Source: Salticus scenicus (taxonomy: Eukaryota > Arthropoda > Arachnida > Araneae > Salticidae). From it: DNA of 64,000 nucleotides. The stretch covers positions 101,416,436 to 101,480,435 of the forward strand of contig OZ005662.1 in the NCBI GenBank assembly GCA_963930645.1, given 5' to 3'. Shown piece by piece: positions 1 through 12,463 of the stretch. The notes beneath the pieces are model-generated. The model did not search any database and was not told the DNA's origin. It saw only the letters and a program-made list of their open reading frames with translations. Numbering within the stretch: position 1 is the first letter of the stretch; each line of letters begins with the position of its first letter. Both the position numbers and the translations under genes were made by a program.

Positions 1-583
1 TCTGTACCAGGTGGCGCTGTATACCGCTTGAACTGTTGCCAAGTTTCCGTGCCACGCGGAAGGCATCTAGTTAAGAAGGCTATGATCAAACTGTGCTGAA
101 TCGAAAATACCCAATTTTGTTGAATTATAACTCCACACCTGATTATTGGTATCTATGCTTTTCTATTATTTTTATTTAAAGAGACTACATATTCTGAATT
201 GTATATATGAATATTTTATCACCCAGAAATAATGTATAAGAAAAATTAGGATTATAATTTAAAACGTATATTCTATAATTAGAAGAAATAAAGAAAAGAA
301 TAAAACATTTATTAATTAATCTCAGTTTGGAATTTCTAAAATTAAGTAAAAGCATATTACGAGCATTATTATAAGAAAATAAAATGTGCTGTAATCTATA
401 ATTGACTTATCTTTAAAAAAAAAAATACTCAAAGGTATTTAAAAATAAGGCTCCTATATATATGAGCTGGCGCATCCGACATTTTTAACACGCTTTTATT
501 AGCTTCACCTGTATATATGTTTGTAACCGCTCTGGGAGCAAACAAAAAATCTATATTCTAAAAAAAGACTTTCCCGACGTGAA
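1..583. other. AT-rich stretch, no gene seen
   Basis: No open frame of credible length, splice-framed exon, terminal inverted repeat or tandem array is visible. Poly(A)/poly(T)-rich spacer DNA. Confidence 0.5.
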
Positions 584-662
584 CGCTGTGGCTGTGAGGT
601 AAAGCTCAGCGCTACGAACCTAAAGGTTTAGCGTTCGAGCCCAGTCAGGGCGAGATTTTTTT
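584..662 (+). repeat. tRNA-derived SINE head or tRNA pseudogene
   Basis: A box-like TGGCTGTGAGG (589-599) and B box-like GCGTTCGAGCC (631-641) are correctly spaced and are followed by a run of seven T, which could end Pol III transcription. The acceptor and anticodon stems do not fold cleanly, so a working tRNA is unlikely. Best read as the head of a tRNA-derived SINE. Confidence 0.45.
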
Positions 663-726
663 AAAAATGATTTTTGTTTCATTCTAAATTATTTTAATTA
701 AAGATTTAAATGTATATAAATATTAT

Positions 727-772
727 GGTGTGTCACTCATACGATTTTCTCTTACCCTGCATTTTAATACTA
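727..772 (-). mobile_element. Solo 3' end of a Helentron-like element (C-prime type)
   Basis: On the minus strand this reads GGTAAGAGAAAATCG followed by GAGTGACACACC. It matches the 3' end of the C-prime element at 51001-52010 (inverted repeat GGTAAGAGAAAGT plus short hairpin). No 5' partner is seen nearby. Confidence 0.4.
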
Positions 773-910
773 AGATAGATATTTTGTGCTTTTTAGTTCA
801 CATTTCTATAAAAGCGTGTTCTTTAATTTTTTAAAACTATAATGTTATTTTTACCTTAAGTTTGTCACATGTGCCCATCGAGTCCATAAACTCTCAAGTG
901 GTAGCCACAG

Positions 911-1095
911 ATTCGGTCATCATGAATTATTTTTGAATTACTATTTTATATTCTTTTTTTCAATATTAGATTAGTGAAATACGATATAACAAGTTGTTGC
1001 CACGAATTCGATCATCATGAATTGTTTTTTAATTATTATTTTATATTCTTTTTCTCAATTTTAGATTAGTGAAATACGATATAACAAGTTGTTCA
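911..1095. repeat. Tandem duplication, 95-bp unit
   Basis: Two units start with ATTCGGTCATCATGAATT (911) and ATTCGATCATCATGAATT (1006). Both run through TTAGTGAAATACGATATAAC to AAGTTGTT. There are few differences between units, so the duplication is fairly recent. Confidence 0.75.
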
Positions 1096-1660
1096 GCGAT
1101 AACTTCCACAAATTAGTTCAAGAAAGGACATAAAATGTATATTTTCCCTTCAGATCTTACGAGATGAAGACAATAGCTGCGATAAATGCGCCAAGCTGTA
1201 AAGATGGCGTCTTACGAAGCCAAAAGACGGCGGTTGATCCTTAGGTCTGAATTATTACCGGGATTCTATTTTAAAAGACTAAGGTGTAAGGTTAACTGAA
1301 TTTATTACAATATTTCCGTAACAGTAAACAGGAAATTCATGAACAATAAACTGAAAAAAATTTCAGAGATTTCTATAATGTTCACAAAAAATATTAAATA
1401 AATTTTATTGTTTATAAATATAACTAATATTTATAATTACTAAGTAAAAAAAAAAAAAAAAACAAGAAAGAAAAGTCATGCCGTTTGCACAGATTATGAA
1501 TATTTTCCAACTGCATCAATCCTTTATATCGTTTAATCTTGTAGATGTATTTTGAAATCCGTAATGACGTTTTAAAATACATTTCATTGTTATTTTTTAT
1601 GGAGGAAAAAAATCTCTCAATAAACAACTTTATAGGTTTTAGTTTTAAAGAAAAACTACA
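1096..1660. other. Unassigned AT-rich stretch
   Basis: Contains a poly(A) tract near 1447. No convincing coding region on either strand. Confidence 0.4.
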
Positions 1661-1812
1661 CACTGTAAAAAATAAGTCCTGTTTGCTGCCAGAAATTTTC
1701 TGTAATTAAAGAAAAAACGTGTAATTTACGAAAAAATTACGTTGTAAAAACGTATTTTTTCTTTAAATTGCAGAAAATTTCTGGCAGCAAACAGGACCTT
1801 TTTTTTTCAGTG
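1661..1812. mobile_element. Foldback MITE starting CACTG
   Basis: A 152-bp hairpin: the left arm CACTGTAAAAAATAAG and AGTCCTGTTTGCTGCCAG is mirrored at the right as CTGGCAGCAAACAGGACC and ending CAGTG. Arms of ~65 bp with a loop of ~20 bp. The CACTG terminus is CACTA/Chapaev-like, but no clean target duplication is visible, so the class is uncertain. Confidence 0.65.
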
Positions 1813-2012
1813 CACAATAGATTGATTTTGTATAGTCGTGTATATTGTCCAAAAACAGCAAAGCTATATTTAAATGTAATTTTTTAATTATGCCAGAAAG
1901 AGTCTCTCAAAAGTATCTTTATACCTTTATTTTAGAAGTAGCAGCATGAAAGAGAGTGCGTTTATGTGATCGTGTATATCATCTAAAACTTTTTTACGCA
2001 TCAAATAGTTCA

Positions 2013-2013
<1 letters not shown>

Positions 2014-2046
<33 letters not shown>
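2014..2046. repeat. Poly(A) tract, ~33 nt
   Basis: Uninterrupted adenine run. No retroposon body is recognised on its 5' side. Confidence 0.9.
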
Positions 2047-2049
<3 letters not shown>

Positions 2050-2149
2050 AATAGGCTAACAATTTTTTGTTTTACAGCGGAAATGTTTTATGTATTTGAA
2101 TGATCTATATTAATTTCATTATTTATGTGCAGTATAAAGACATTAAAAT

Positions 2150-3000
2150 ATGTGTTAAACAAATAATTCTCTTTGAACCTAATGCAATTTAAATCTTTTG
2201 TGGGTCCCTGCACACAAATCGTTTGCAACATGTGTAGCATTTTCTTTACAGAACGCGCAATGGTAAAATGAAAAACTATATATTAATTTCAAGGTATTAT
2301 TTAAATATTAATGGAAATTGAAGTGCGGACAGACGAACGGATAGAGCTACTAAATGATAATAACTAATTCAAGTCATAATTACTCATCAAATTTTTTTGA
2401 AAGCATCAGAAACACAACTAAAGGTGCATTTCTAGAAATTTTCAGTTATAGCTTCTAATGTATATGAATATTTCTGTGCGGCTCTGTTAATCATAAGCAT
2501 ACAACGCTCTGTGGAAAATATATTTTTTGCATATGAATTATAAACGTGAATTCAAACATATATTATGCAATGCAAACTTATTAAAATATGATTTATAGAA
2601 ATGTCTGCCATATAATACAATGTTTTGGGATTATTTTGGGTGCCCGTGTACACAAACTACTGGATATTTCTCAGATGCAATAACGAACACTATTTTCAAT
2701 TATTAGAGGTCTTCATTTGCAATAGGGAATAAGTAATAGTAAAAATTAAACCACATATATCAGTTTAAAATAATTTTATGAATATTTACGAAAGTTGAGA
2801 CAGACGAACAGATAAGTTTACGGGGGTCATAATCATTTTTAAACATTGTTGGAACGTATTTAAAAAAGCTTAACGCAAACGAAAATATAGCAAATGAAAA
2901 TAACAACCCCTCTTGTAACTGAATATTTTTGTGTGACCCAGTAAATCTTAATGTTAACGATACGATATTCCATAGAAATAATATTTTTGTTCATATGAAT
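2150..3000. repeat. Two tandem units of ~470 bp
   Basis: GACAGACGAACGGATA at 2328 recurs as GACAGACGAACAGATA at 2799. The preceding ...CACACAAATC... and ...TACACAAACT... phrases and following ATATGAATATTT... phrases recur in the same order. Diverged and leading directly into repeat E1, so possibly the same element. Confidence 0.5.
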
Positions 3001-3022
3001 ACTTCATGTCAATTTAAATGGG

Positions 3023-3922
3023 CATATTCCAATACAAAGGTATTAATATATGATATTGAAGTTCACATGGTCTTTATTGAAAATAATGTAAATATCTGAG
3101 GAATAAAAATTTATTCTGATTCTGATTCTGATAGCACCAGTATTTTATACGAACTATTTTTCAGGAGGAGAGGTGGAGGGAGCAGTGATTCTACATATAT
3201 AAAAATTTTATTCTGTTTAACTATATTTAAATTAAAAAAAAATATTTTTATCGTCTCAGTGATTATTTAAAAATAATTCCCATTTTTTGGTATATTAGCA
3301 TGGTAAAAAGTTTGAAAATACGAGACGATATTTACCTGTTAAGCAATAATCATCAAAAGTTAATAGATACCAATTTATGTCAAGGTGCTACTAAAATAAA
3401 CTTTTTATGAAATCCAGCGTTTTTTTTTTTTTTTTCTAAATTTAGGCTGCGACAAAATTTTTATAACAAATACAGATACACGCAGACAGATGGACAGATA
3501 TTTTATAAAAACAGTCAAATCGTGTTCTGATATAAATTGATACTTGGTAGATATTAATTTGTAGAAAAACATTTTTAATACATTTATTATTTGATTTTAA
3601 ATCTGACTAAAATAATAAAAATTCAGAAAAAAAAATATTCATTTAAAAATTTTTTTTGAAAATTTCTTACTGAAAAATAATTAAATGTACCATGAATTTA
3701 GATTTTTCTTAGAAAGTAAGTTTTATTTTTTATTCTTTTTTTCCTCTTTATGCGCATTGAAATAGATATGGTACCATTCCACTATATAAAGAACAATAAA
3801 ACATTTCAAAATCTTTCATTCAAATGAGCAACTTAAGAGGTTTGTGCTTGAATTGTTTTCTCCGCTACACTGGACTTACTTACCAAAACGACTTAACTTT
3901 GGAAACGGCGATTGTTAAATTT
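3023..3922 (+). repeat. Interspersed repeat E, copy 1
   Basis: Aligns by eye with 61508-62415 in the same orientation for its full ~900 bp, for example GATATTGAAGTTC, CAGTCAAATCGT, TTTCATTCAAATGAGCAACT and the end CAAACGGCGATTGTTAAATT-like phrase. No coding capacity or terminal inverted repeats. Class unknown. Confidence 0.7.
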
Positions 3923-4099
3923 TGAAAGAATATGGAGCGAATTATATTGATATATGATATGAGAAATTCATTTGTTACTTCCAATTCTTAGAGTGGTTTG
4001 AATAAATAAAGTATTAAGAAAATTTTCATTTGTTACAGAAATTCTGAAATATACTTTTCCTGAAATTGTTATAAAAATGTTTTATCTATATAAAATCAT

Positions 4100-5010
4100 G
4101 CTTTTAAAAGCCGCTCTGAAGGAATATTAAATTATACCTTTTTTATTTGTATAATAATATAACTTCAAAACTAACGGTTGAAACAAGTAAAATTGTCATT
4201 TTTGCATAAAACCAAAGTGATTAAATGATACCTATGTACATTATCGACTTAGTATAATTCTCGCTCTTTGAAGTACTTAATACAGATCTATATAAAACTT
4301 TCTTTTTAAACTTAATATAACAAATATATACTTTGTATTTTAGTATGATTTATTATATGAAATAAAAAAGTTATGTTTTAATATATGAAATAAAACTACT
4401 TGTTTATTAGATATAAACAATTATTTTATAAAAAATATGTATTCTACATTGGGTTGATTGACCTTTATGCGAAATTACTGTTTTAATACTCAGTGGTATA
4501 GTATTATATAGTGTTTTAATACAAATCTCAGAAATTTCACTGAACCAAATATGATAAATAATTTTTATAAGTCTTGTAGAGTTGTAGGCTGCAAATTTCG
4601 AATTCTTCCCCTCTCAGCCTGCTTTTTTAGAAACTAAACATTTTCTAGCGGATAGAGATTAGGACTGTTTGCAGATCTGATAAAGAAGAAATTCTACTAT
4701 ATTCTTTGTGGAATTTAATTTAAAGTGAAAAAAGATATAGTTATTAACAGAATTATAGATGCTTATGAGAATGAATAGGTAATTTTAACAATATGCATCA
4801 AATAAACGTACCACAGACGCTCTGTAGCAAGGTGCATTATCATTTTCAAATGCTGTTTGCGGAAAAGTCTGTGATACCTCCAAATAATCGGCCAGGCGCC
4901 ACTTTTATAATGACCGTGTTTTATTTCGAGTTAATTGCTCCCTTGGGAATGAAAATCTGCCCTATTCCTTGTAAAGTTATGCAAGGCTGTTTGCTATGAA
5001 AGCTTCGGAA
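4100..5010 (-). pseudogene. Tc1-like transposon relic
   Basis: Read on the minus strand this is the 3' half of a Tc1-like element of the same family as the one split at 33571-48311. It shares the transposase stretch around ATGATAATGCACCTTGC (the DNAP motif near the second catalytic Asp), the text downstream (TTAAAACACTATATAA... and CTATACCA) and the pre-terminal GAGCGGCTTTT. The reading frame is broken and the 5' half and helix-turn-helix region are missing. Its value is as an empty-site reference for the palindromic element: here the junction reads CTATACCACTGAGTATTAAA without any insertion. Confidence 0.75.
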
Positions 5011-5740
5011 TATTTATATAAGTTTGTTACCTGAAAATTTTTATTAAAATTGATAAGTTTCAAGGAATGGTGAGTGTGAAAGTTGTCTGAATAATTTCAA
5101 ATGAGATTTTAAATTTAATAACTTATTTTAATTCTATATTAATGTAGGTACAACCGCCCTTCTCACACAGAATTATCTGTTAAATGAAGCTCTTTTAAAA
5201 TCTAATTTGAATTGTTTTTAACGTAGGTTTATATAAAAGTACGCGTTATCTTAACCTTTAATCTCCAATATATATTTACAGTATTAAATTTCAGGGTAAG
5301 AAAAAGTCGTGCGCGTGCCTCACCAGATTCTTTTTAAGATTTTTAATCTGCCACTAATAATTACACTTAGCTCATGATTTGTGTTTCTGAGGCATTTGTT
5401 TGTAGAGTAGTTACATAGTGCAGTCCAAAACACCTCAACTACATCATATATTCTTCGACCACATTTCATGAAACCATGGAAGCATCTGACCATGTGCTAA
5501 CTTACCGAGTCTAATGCTACAATAGGGGTGACAGTCATCTAACACAGAGAAAATAAGCGATAACAGAGCGTGGAATTTCTGGATGTTTTCCAAATTTCAA
5601 GCTGGCATCCCTCCAGGATTTTGGACGCGTCCTCACTGCTAGTTTTAGGATATGTGGCCGCACTGTATATATTTTTTTTCTCTCTTTTTCCTTGAAGGAA
5701 AAATTCTAAATTCTGTATCGACTTCTAATATTATATATAT
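5011..5740. other. Unassigned stretch between Tc1 relic and repeat A1
   Basis: No open frame or repeat structure recognised. AT-rich with no splice-framed exon seen. Confidence 0.35.
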
Positions 5741-8290
5741 ACTAGCAGGCTTTGCCCGCTTCGCTGGACATTAAACTTAAATGAGTTGTAAAAATCCCAT
5801 ATCTTTATTAATAACCTAAGTTCTCACTGTAATTGGTAGAGGTTTTCTCGCTCGCAACGTGAGGAATCTTGGTCCCCACTGTCTTCGGCACAACTTACCC
5901 GCTTCTTACTTCCCCTTTCACAGCGGGTGAGTTCGAAGTTTTGCAAAATCCCACTAATATACATAATGCGTACACTTAATCAATATCCACACACCAAAAC
6001 TCGCCATTCTAAGATAATTCAAAGGGAATTCAAACGGAAAAACCTGTTTTTACACATGTTTATTGCCCTCCGACTCCGAGAAGGGGGGGGGGGATTTCGA
6101 AGTTCGTGAAATCCAGTTACAATAAGTGCCGGATGCATACAAGCAATTTACACAAAAAATTTCGTGACCACAGAAGTCTTTAATAGAAAATATTATAAAT
6201 AAATAAATACAAAAATTGAAAACTTTAAATATTTTAAGTCATTTTTGCGATTAACTGAATTAGCTATATCAATTGTGCAATTAAAGATCTTGGCGAGAAA
6301 CGTCCGAGCTACTTCGGTGCCGAATTTCAAATTTTGCCAAAGGGATCCAATACTAAAGCTGTTCCACACACAAAATAAATAAATAAATAAAATAAAATAA
6401 TAAAATAAAATAATAAAATAAGATAAAAACTCTTTTCTTATATTTACAAAATAAAAATAAAAAATCTTAATAAAATCCAAATTATAATCATTTATAATTA
6501 AGGGAAGAACATAAAAGAACCTCATAAGGTACATAATATCAATTTTTTTTTTTTTTTTTTTTAACTGCAGGAAAGAAAAGTACTGCTCACGGAGTAAAAA
6601 GACAGGAGAAGAAGGTAACGCTGAAATTTTGTGATGCTGTTTTATAATGTTTACAGATGGGTTAGCGTACAATACTTCCTTCTCTCCAGCTTCCGCAATG
6701 TTATTCAATGGGGAAATGTCTCGTTTTAATTATTATTTTTTTTTTTTAAAATAATATCAAGCTGAAAAAAGTTCGATTGAAAGCAAATTTCATTAAATAG
6801 AGTATTCTAACCAACATGTTTTTTTTTAAGAGCCATTTTATACTAATTTTACTTTGAAAGAGAGCTTTTAAAAATGACGATCCTTATGAACCGAAGCTAG
6901 CTAAAACAGACAATTGGGAGGAAGGAGAATGGATGAAATTTTGTAAAGAAAAAAAATAAACTTACTTTAGGTGCAGAAAACACGAACTCGGACATTATTT
7001 CTCTCCTGGGGCTTTTTTTTTTTTTTTTCTTACCACTATCATAGCCTGTATTTCAACTATGAACGAAGCATTTATTTGAAACATCTGAATTATGCTGTTT
7101 TAAGAACTTACAAACAAATTAAATTGCTTAAAATAAAAAATTTAAAATGTATTCCAGCAAAATTCTATTGAAAACAACACTATATCAGCTCCGAGGTAGG
7201 GAGTAATGATAAGTGGCGCCCTCAATATTTACCAAAAATTTACAGTTTCGTAGCTTTCTCCCATTGGACCTTCAACTCCTATTAATATTACTCCGTGGTA
7301 CTGCTTAATTAAATAAAAATATTAAACTAATGCCAAATATCTCTATGAAAATATTTATCCACGTGGAAATTCCTGATTTAGAAAAAAAAAAAAAAAAAAA
7401 AAAAAAAAAACACCAACATTTGTAGGTATTTTTCTCTCTAATTTTTATTATTATTCACGTGAAATTAAAAATATTTCATTTTATTTATGGAAAATAAAAA
7501 ATATATAAATTCGTATATATAAATATAAAACCTTCTACCGAATCTGGGTTGAAAACGGGAAAAGGGTAAAATAAATTAGAAATATCAGACCTATCGTTAC
7601 AAATTCAATACCAAATGAAAGGGGTGATTTTTCTGAATCCTGGGGTGTAAACAGTTTTTCGATTCGACAATTAGATTTTTTAAAATTAACTAAAGTATGA
7701 AACTTAGATAGCAACACTTCGTTTCAATCTTTTCATAATTTGTAGTGCGAATCACGCGACTAAAAAAGTCTTTAACTTAAAAATTTATTTTTATATTTTA
7801 TTTTTCCATTCACAGCGTTTTAGTGAAAAAATATTTATGGCCATGCGCAGGCGTTTTTTACCCACAATTTAAACACTAATGATAATTTTGAAAATTTCTA
7901 TAGATATAATTTTAAGTTGGGTGAAGACCTAAGTTTCTACTAAGCGCCGTTGAATTCCGTCCAGCCGTTCTCGAGTAATGCCCGGACAAACGTGTTTTAG
8001 TCTTTTACCCCCCAGGGGGGAATTTCTGAAAATTTGATAGATATAATTTTAAGTTGGGTGAAGACCTAAATTCCTGCCAAGCGCCGTTGAATTCCGCCCA
8101 GCCGTTCTCAAGTGATGCACGGACAAAAAAAGCGACATACAGACACGATGACACACACACATATACACACACACACAGGCAAAATTTTCTGAAGTCGTTT
8201 TCGGCTTTCATGGGGTGTGAAACGTGAAGACATCGCAAAATTTTTTGATTCCAACAAATTTACAGACAAAAGTCTGACTTTATTAATATA
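5741..8290 (+). repeat. Interspersed repeat A, copy 1
   Basis: Starts ACTAGCAGGCTTTGCCCGCT and ends with the hairpin CAGACAAAAGTCTG plus ATTAATAT, the same limits as copies 2 (8290-10838) and 3 (29967-31581, inverted). Inside lie a (CA)n microsatellite near 8150, two ~145-bp minisatellite units with TTCTCGAGTGATGCCCGGAC, and a 710-bp insertion (6588-7297). No coding capacity is visible. The short 3' hairpin and microsatellite resemble Helitron/Helentron-type non-autonomous elements, but the class is not secure. Confidence 0.7.
6588..7297. mobile_element. hAT-like non-autonomous element, 710 bp
   Basis: Terminal inverted repeats CACGGAGTAA / TTACTCCGTG are flanked by identical 8-bp direct repeats GTACTGCT (6580-6587, 7298-7305). 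Repeat A copy 2 has the uninterrupted site at 9520-9527. The 8-bp duplication is typical of hAT (also P and Merlin) elements. The interior has no transposase and contains poly(T) runs. Confidence 0.8.
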
Positions 8291-10689
8291 CTAGCAGGCT
8301 TTGCCCGCTTCGCTGGACATTAAACTTAAATGAGTTGTCAAAATCCCATATCTTTATTAATAACCTAAGTTCTCGCTGTTATTGGGAGAGATTTTCTCGC
8401 TCGCAAAGTGAGGAGTCTAGGTCTCCACTGTCTTCGGCACAACTTACCCACTTCTTACTTCCCCTTCCTCAGCGGGTGAGTTCGAAGTTTTGCAAAATCA
8501 CACTAATGTACATAATGCGTACACTTAATCAATATACAGTCTGGGTGCCCACTGCCGTAGGCACAACTTACCCACTTGTTACTTCCCCTTCCTCAGTGGG
8601 TGAGTTCGAAGTTTTGCAAAATCCCACTAATGTACAAATTGTGTACACTTAATCAATATCCGCACACCAAAATTCGCCATTCTAAGATAATTCAAAGCGA
8701 ATTAAAACGGAAAAACATGTTTCTACACATGCTTATCAGGAACGACTTCAGTATAAACCCACAACGATATTTGGCGATTTTTTTGTTGGCGATTATGGCT
8801 AAATCATAAATCTAAAAATCATAAATCATATATGATAAATGATAAAATCATAATCTAAATCATAAATCCAAAATAAGCAACATATTAGGCTGCCATATTA
8901 TATCGCAAACAGTTCAGAACAACATCGTTATCCTTCAAAACGACGCCAAAGAAAAATCGCCAAATTCAGCTGTGGGGTTATACTGAAGTTATACCGTTTA
9001 TTGCCCTCCGACTCCGAGAAGGGGGGGGGGATTTCGAATTTCGTGAAATCCAGTTACAATAAGTGCCGGATGCAAACAAACAATTTACGCCCCAAATTTC
9101 GTGACCAAAGAAGTCTTTAATAGAAAATATAAATAAATAAGTACAAAACGCACAGCTTTAGTATGGGAACCCTTTGGTGACTTTAAATATTTTAAGCCCT
9201 TTTTGCGATGAACTGAATTGGCTATCTCAATTGTGCAATCAAAGATCTTGGCTAGAAACGTCCGAGCTACTTCGGTTCCGAAATTCAAATTTTGTCAAAG
9301 GGATCCAATACTAAAGCTGTTCCATACACTAAATAAATAATTAATAAATAAAATAAAATAAAATAAAAACTCTTTTCTGATATTGACAAAATAAAAATAA
9401 AAAATCTTAATAAAATCCAAATTTTAATCATTTACAATTAAGGGAGAACATAAAAAAAAAAAAACCTCATAAGGTACATAATAACAACAAAAAATTTTGT
9501 TTTACTGCAGGAAAGAAAAGTACTGCTTAATTAAATAAAAATATTAAACTAATGACAAATATCTCTATGAAAATATTTATCCACGTGCAAATTCCTCATT
9601 AAAAAAAAAAAAAAAATCACCAACTTTTGTAGGTATTTTTCTCTCTAATTTTTATTATTATTCGCGTGAAATTAAAAATATTTCATTTTATTTCTGGAAA
9701 ATAAAAATATATATAAATGCCTATATATAAATATAAAACATTTTACCGAATCTGCGTTGAAAACGGGAAAAGGGTAACATAAATTAGAAATATCAGACCT
9801 ATATTTATAAATTTGATTCCAAATGAAAGGGGTGATTTTTCTGAATCTAGGGGCGCAAACAGTTTTTCGATGCGACAATTAGATTTTTAAAAAATAACTT
9901 AAGTCTGAAATTTAAGTGGCAACGGAAAAGCGGAAAAAGGGAAAAATAAATTAGAAGTATCAGACCTATCGTTACAAATTCAGTACCAAATGAAAGAGGT
10001 GATTTTTCTGAATCCTGGGGTGTAAACAGTTTTTCGATACGACAATTAGATGTTTTAAAATTAACTAAAGTATGAAACTCAGATGGCAAAACTTCATTTC
10101 AATCTTTTCATAATTTGTAGTGCGAATCACGCGAATAAAAAAAGTCTTTATCTTAAAAATTTATTTTTGCATTTTATTTTTCCATTCAAAGCGTTTTAGT
10201 GAAAAAATATTTATGGCGCATGCGCAGGCGTTTTTTACCCACAATTTAAACACTAATCATAATTTTGAAAATTTCTATAGATATAATTTTAAGTTGGGTG
10301 AAGACCTAAGTTTCTGCCAAGCGCCGTTGAATTCCGTCCAGCTGTTCTCGAGTGATGCCCGGACAAAGTGTTTTAGTCTTTAACCCCCAGGGGGGAACGG
10401 GGGAGAATTTCTGAAAAGTTGATGGATATAATTTTAAGTTGGGTGAATACCTAAATCCTTGCCAAGCGCCGTTGAATTCCGTCCAGCCGTTCTCGAGTGA
10501 TGCCCGGACAAGCGTGTTTTAGTCTTTTACCCCCTAGGGGGAGAACGGGGGGGAATTTCTGAAAAGTTGATTGATATAATTTTAAGTTGGGTTAATACCT
10601 AAATCCCTGCAAAGCGCCGTTAAATTCCGTCCTGCCGTTCTCGAGTGATGCCCGGACAAAAAAAGCGACATACGGACACGATGACACAT

Positions 10690-10726
<37 letters not shown>

Positions 10727-10838
10727 GGCAAAATTTTCTGAAGTCATTTTCGGCTTCCATGGTGTGTGAAACGTGAAGATATCGCAAAATTTTTCGATTC
10801 CGACAAATTTACAGACAAAAGTCTGATTTTATTAATAT
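8290..10838 (+). repeat. Interspersed repeat A, copy 2
   Basis: Abuts copy 1 head to tail. Differences from copy 1: a local tandem duplication of ~115 bp (about 8425-8660), a MITE (8745-8989), no hAT-like insertion, a second ~190-bp unit near 9900-10090 and three ~146-bp minisatellite units (starts 10280, 10425, 10573). (CA)n at ~10696-10724. Ends GTCTGATTTTATTAATAT. Confidence 0.7.
8745..8989. mobile_element. MITE inside repeat A copy 2
   Basis: Inverted ends ACTTCAGTATAAACCCACA... and ...TGTGGGGTTATACTGAAGT, each followed inward by TTTGGCGATTTTT or its complement, with AT-rich ATAAATCATAAAT repeats between. Absent from the same position in copies 1 and 3. Target duplication not clear. Confidence 0.65.
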
Positions 10839-10857
10839 GGATGGATATATATATATA

Positions 10858-12286
10858 CACTGATGGAAAAAAAATTCCCAACACCAAGAAAAAACTATTG
10901 CACAGTAATGAAATTTCAGCAATACATTTGTCTAGGTAACATATTTAATTGATTAAAGTTTCGAGATCACAGGTAGAGCCATTGGCGAGAAGAGCTATTT
11001 CGAATGTGAAATGTTGGTACATCAGTAACCGGTGTAACCGCCAGAATTTTGAATGCAAGCCTGCAAACGTGCATGCATTGTGTCGTACAGGTGTCGGATA
11101 TCAGTTTTTGGGATGGAGTTCCATGCCTGTTGCACTTGGGCGGTCAATGCAGGGACGGTTAATGCTGGTTGTGGATGACGCTGGAGTTGTCGTCCAATGA
11201 TGTCCTATACGTGCTCGATTGGAGAAAGATCTGGTGATCTAGCAGGCCAAGGCAACATGTCGACACTCTGTAGAGCATGTTGGGTTACAACAGCGGTATG
11301 AGGGCGAGCGTTATTCTGTTGGAAAACACCCCCTTGAATGCTGTTCATGAATGGCAGCATAACAGGTTGTATCACTAGACTGACGTACAAATTTGCAATC
11401 AGGGTGCGTGGGATAACCACGAGAGTGCTCCTGCTGCCATACGAAATTGCTCCTCAAACCATAACTCCAGGAGTAGGCCCTGTGTGTCTAGGCCGCAGAC
11501 AGGTCGCTAGCAGGCGTTCACCTGGCCTCCTTCTAACCAACACACTGCTATCACTGCGACCAAGGCAGAACCGGCTTTCATCAGAAAACACAACAAATCT
11601 CCACTCCGTCCTTCAATGAGCTCTAGCTTGACACCACTCACGTCGCAAACGGCAGTGGTTTGGAGTCAGTGGAATGCACGCTACAGGGCGTCTGGCTCGG
11701 AGCTGTCCTTGAAGTAACCGATTTGTAACAGTTCGTTGTGTCACGGTGGTGTTAACTGCAGCTCAAATTTCAGCTGTAGACTCAGTACGATTAGCCACAG
11801 CCATACGCCGAACACGGTGGTCTTCCCTCGCAGTAGTGCCACGTGGCCGCCCGGAACCCGGTCTTCTTGAGCAGTACCTTCCCTTGACCACTTCTGCCAA
11901 CACTCATGCACAGTGGATACATTCCTGCCAAGTCTTTCTGCAATATCGCGGAAAGAAAACCCACCTTCTCGTAGCCCTACTACACGACCTCGTTCAAACT
12001 CAGTGAGCTGTTGATAACGGCTTCTTCGTCTTCTTAGAGGCATCCTTGACTAACATTAACCCACTACGTCAAATCTCAACTGTAAATAACGATCACGAAC
12101 CTTACAGCGCTTATTTAAAGAAAACCTCATTTGCATGTTCATAGTGTCGCTACTAGCGCCACACTTATGCGCGTAGCTCGAAATTTAAATTAACGTCATC
12201 TTTCAGATGTATAAACACGCCTACCAAATTTCTTTTATCTAGAGCACAGCTCCTTCCTGGTGTTGGGATTTTTTTTCCCATCAGTG
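10858..12286 (-). mobile_element. Full-length Tc1-like transposon, 1429 bp, dead
   Basis: Inverted repeats begin CACTGATGG, then A/T and CCCAACACCA at both ends, with TA on each side (10856-10857, 12287-12288) inside a (TA)n tract. Length and a single minus-strand transposase are those of a Tc1 element. Sits just after repeat A copy 2. Confidence 0.9.
10970..12043 (-). pseudogene. Tc1-like transposase pseudogene
   Basis: From 12043 downward the frame encodes an N-terminal paired-like helix-turn-helix (LTEFERGRVVGLREGGFS, then a second helix near residue 38). A frameshift after about residue 65 leaves the family reading in another frame. The C-terminal half reappears at 11420-11205 with FQQNNARPHTA and SPDLSPIEHV. 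At least two Trp codons have become stops (the TAG right after IEHV near 11205, and a TGA near 11440). The second catalytic aspartate is Asn (NNARPH). Cannot make active transposase. Confidence 0.85.
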
Positions 12287-12463
12287 TATATATATATATA
12301 TATAAATTAAAATATCTAAGATTTATTAAAATTTTTACTGTCTGAGTAGCTTGCTTATTCTATATATCTTGTAATATAATGTAAGTGTCGATGTTAAGCT
12401 GAAATTACACTTGTTGCAAAGTACGTGGCATGTGGAGCAACGAAACGCTAAATTATCATTTTT

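Noticed and set aside
6193..6708. 171-residue minus-strand open frame
   Set aside because: Runs through repeat A, poly(T) and the hAT-like element; Phe/Ile/Tyr-rich translation of AT-rich DNA.
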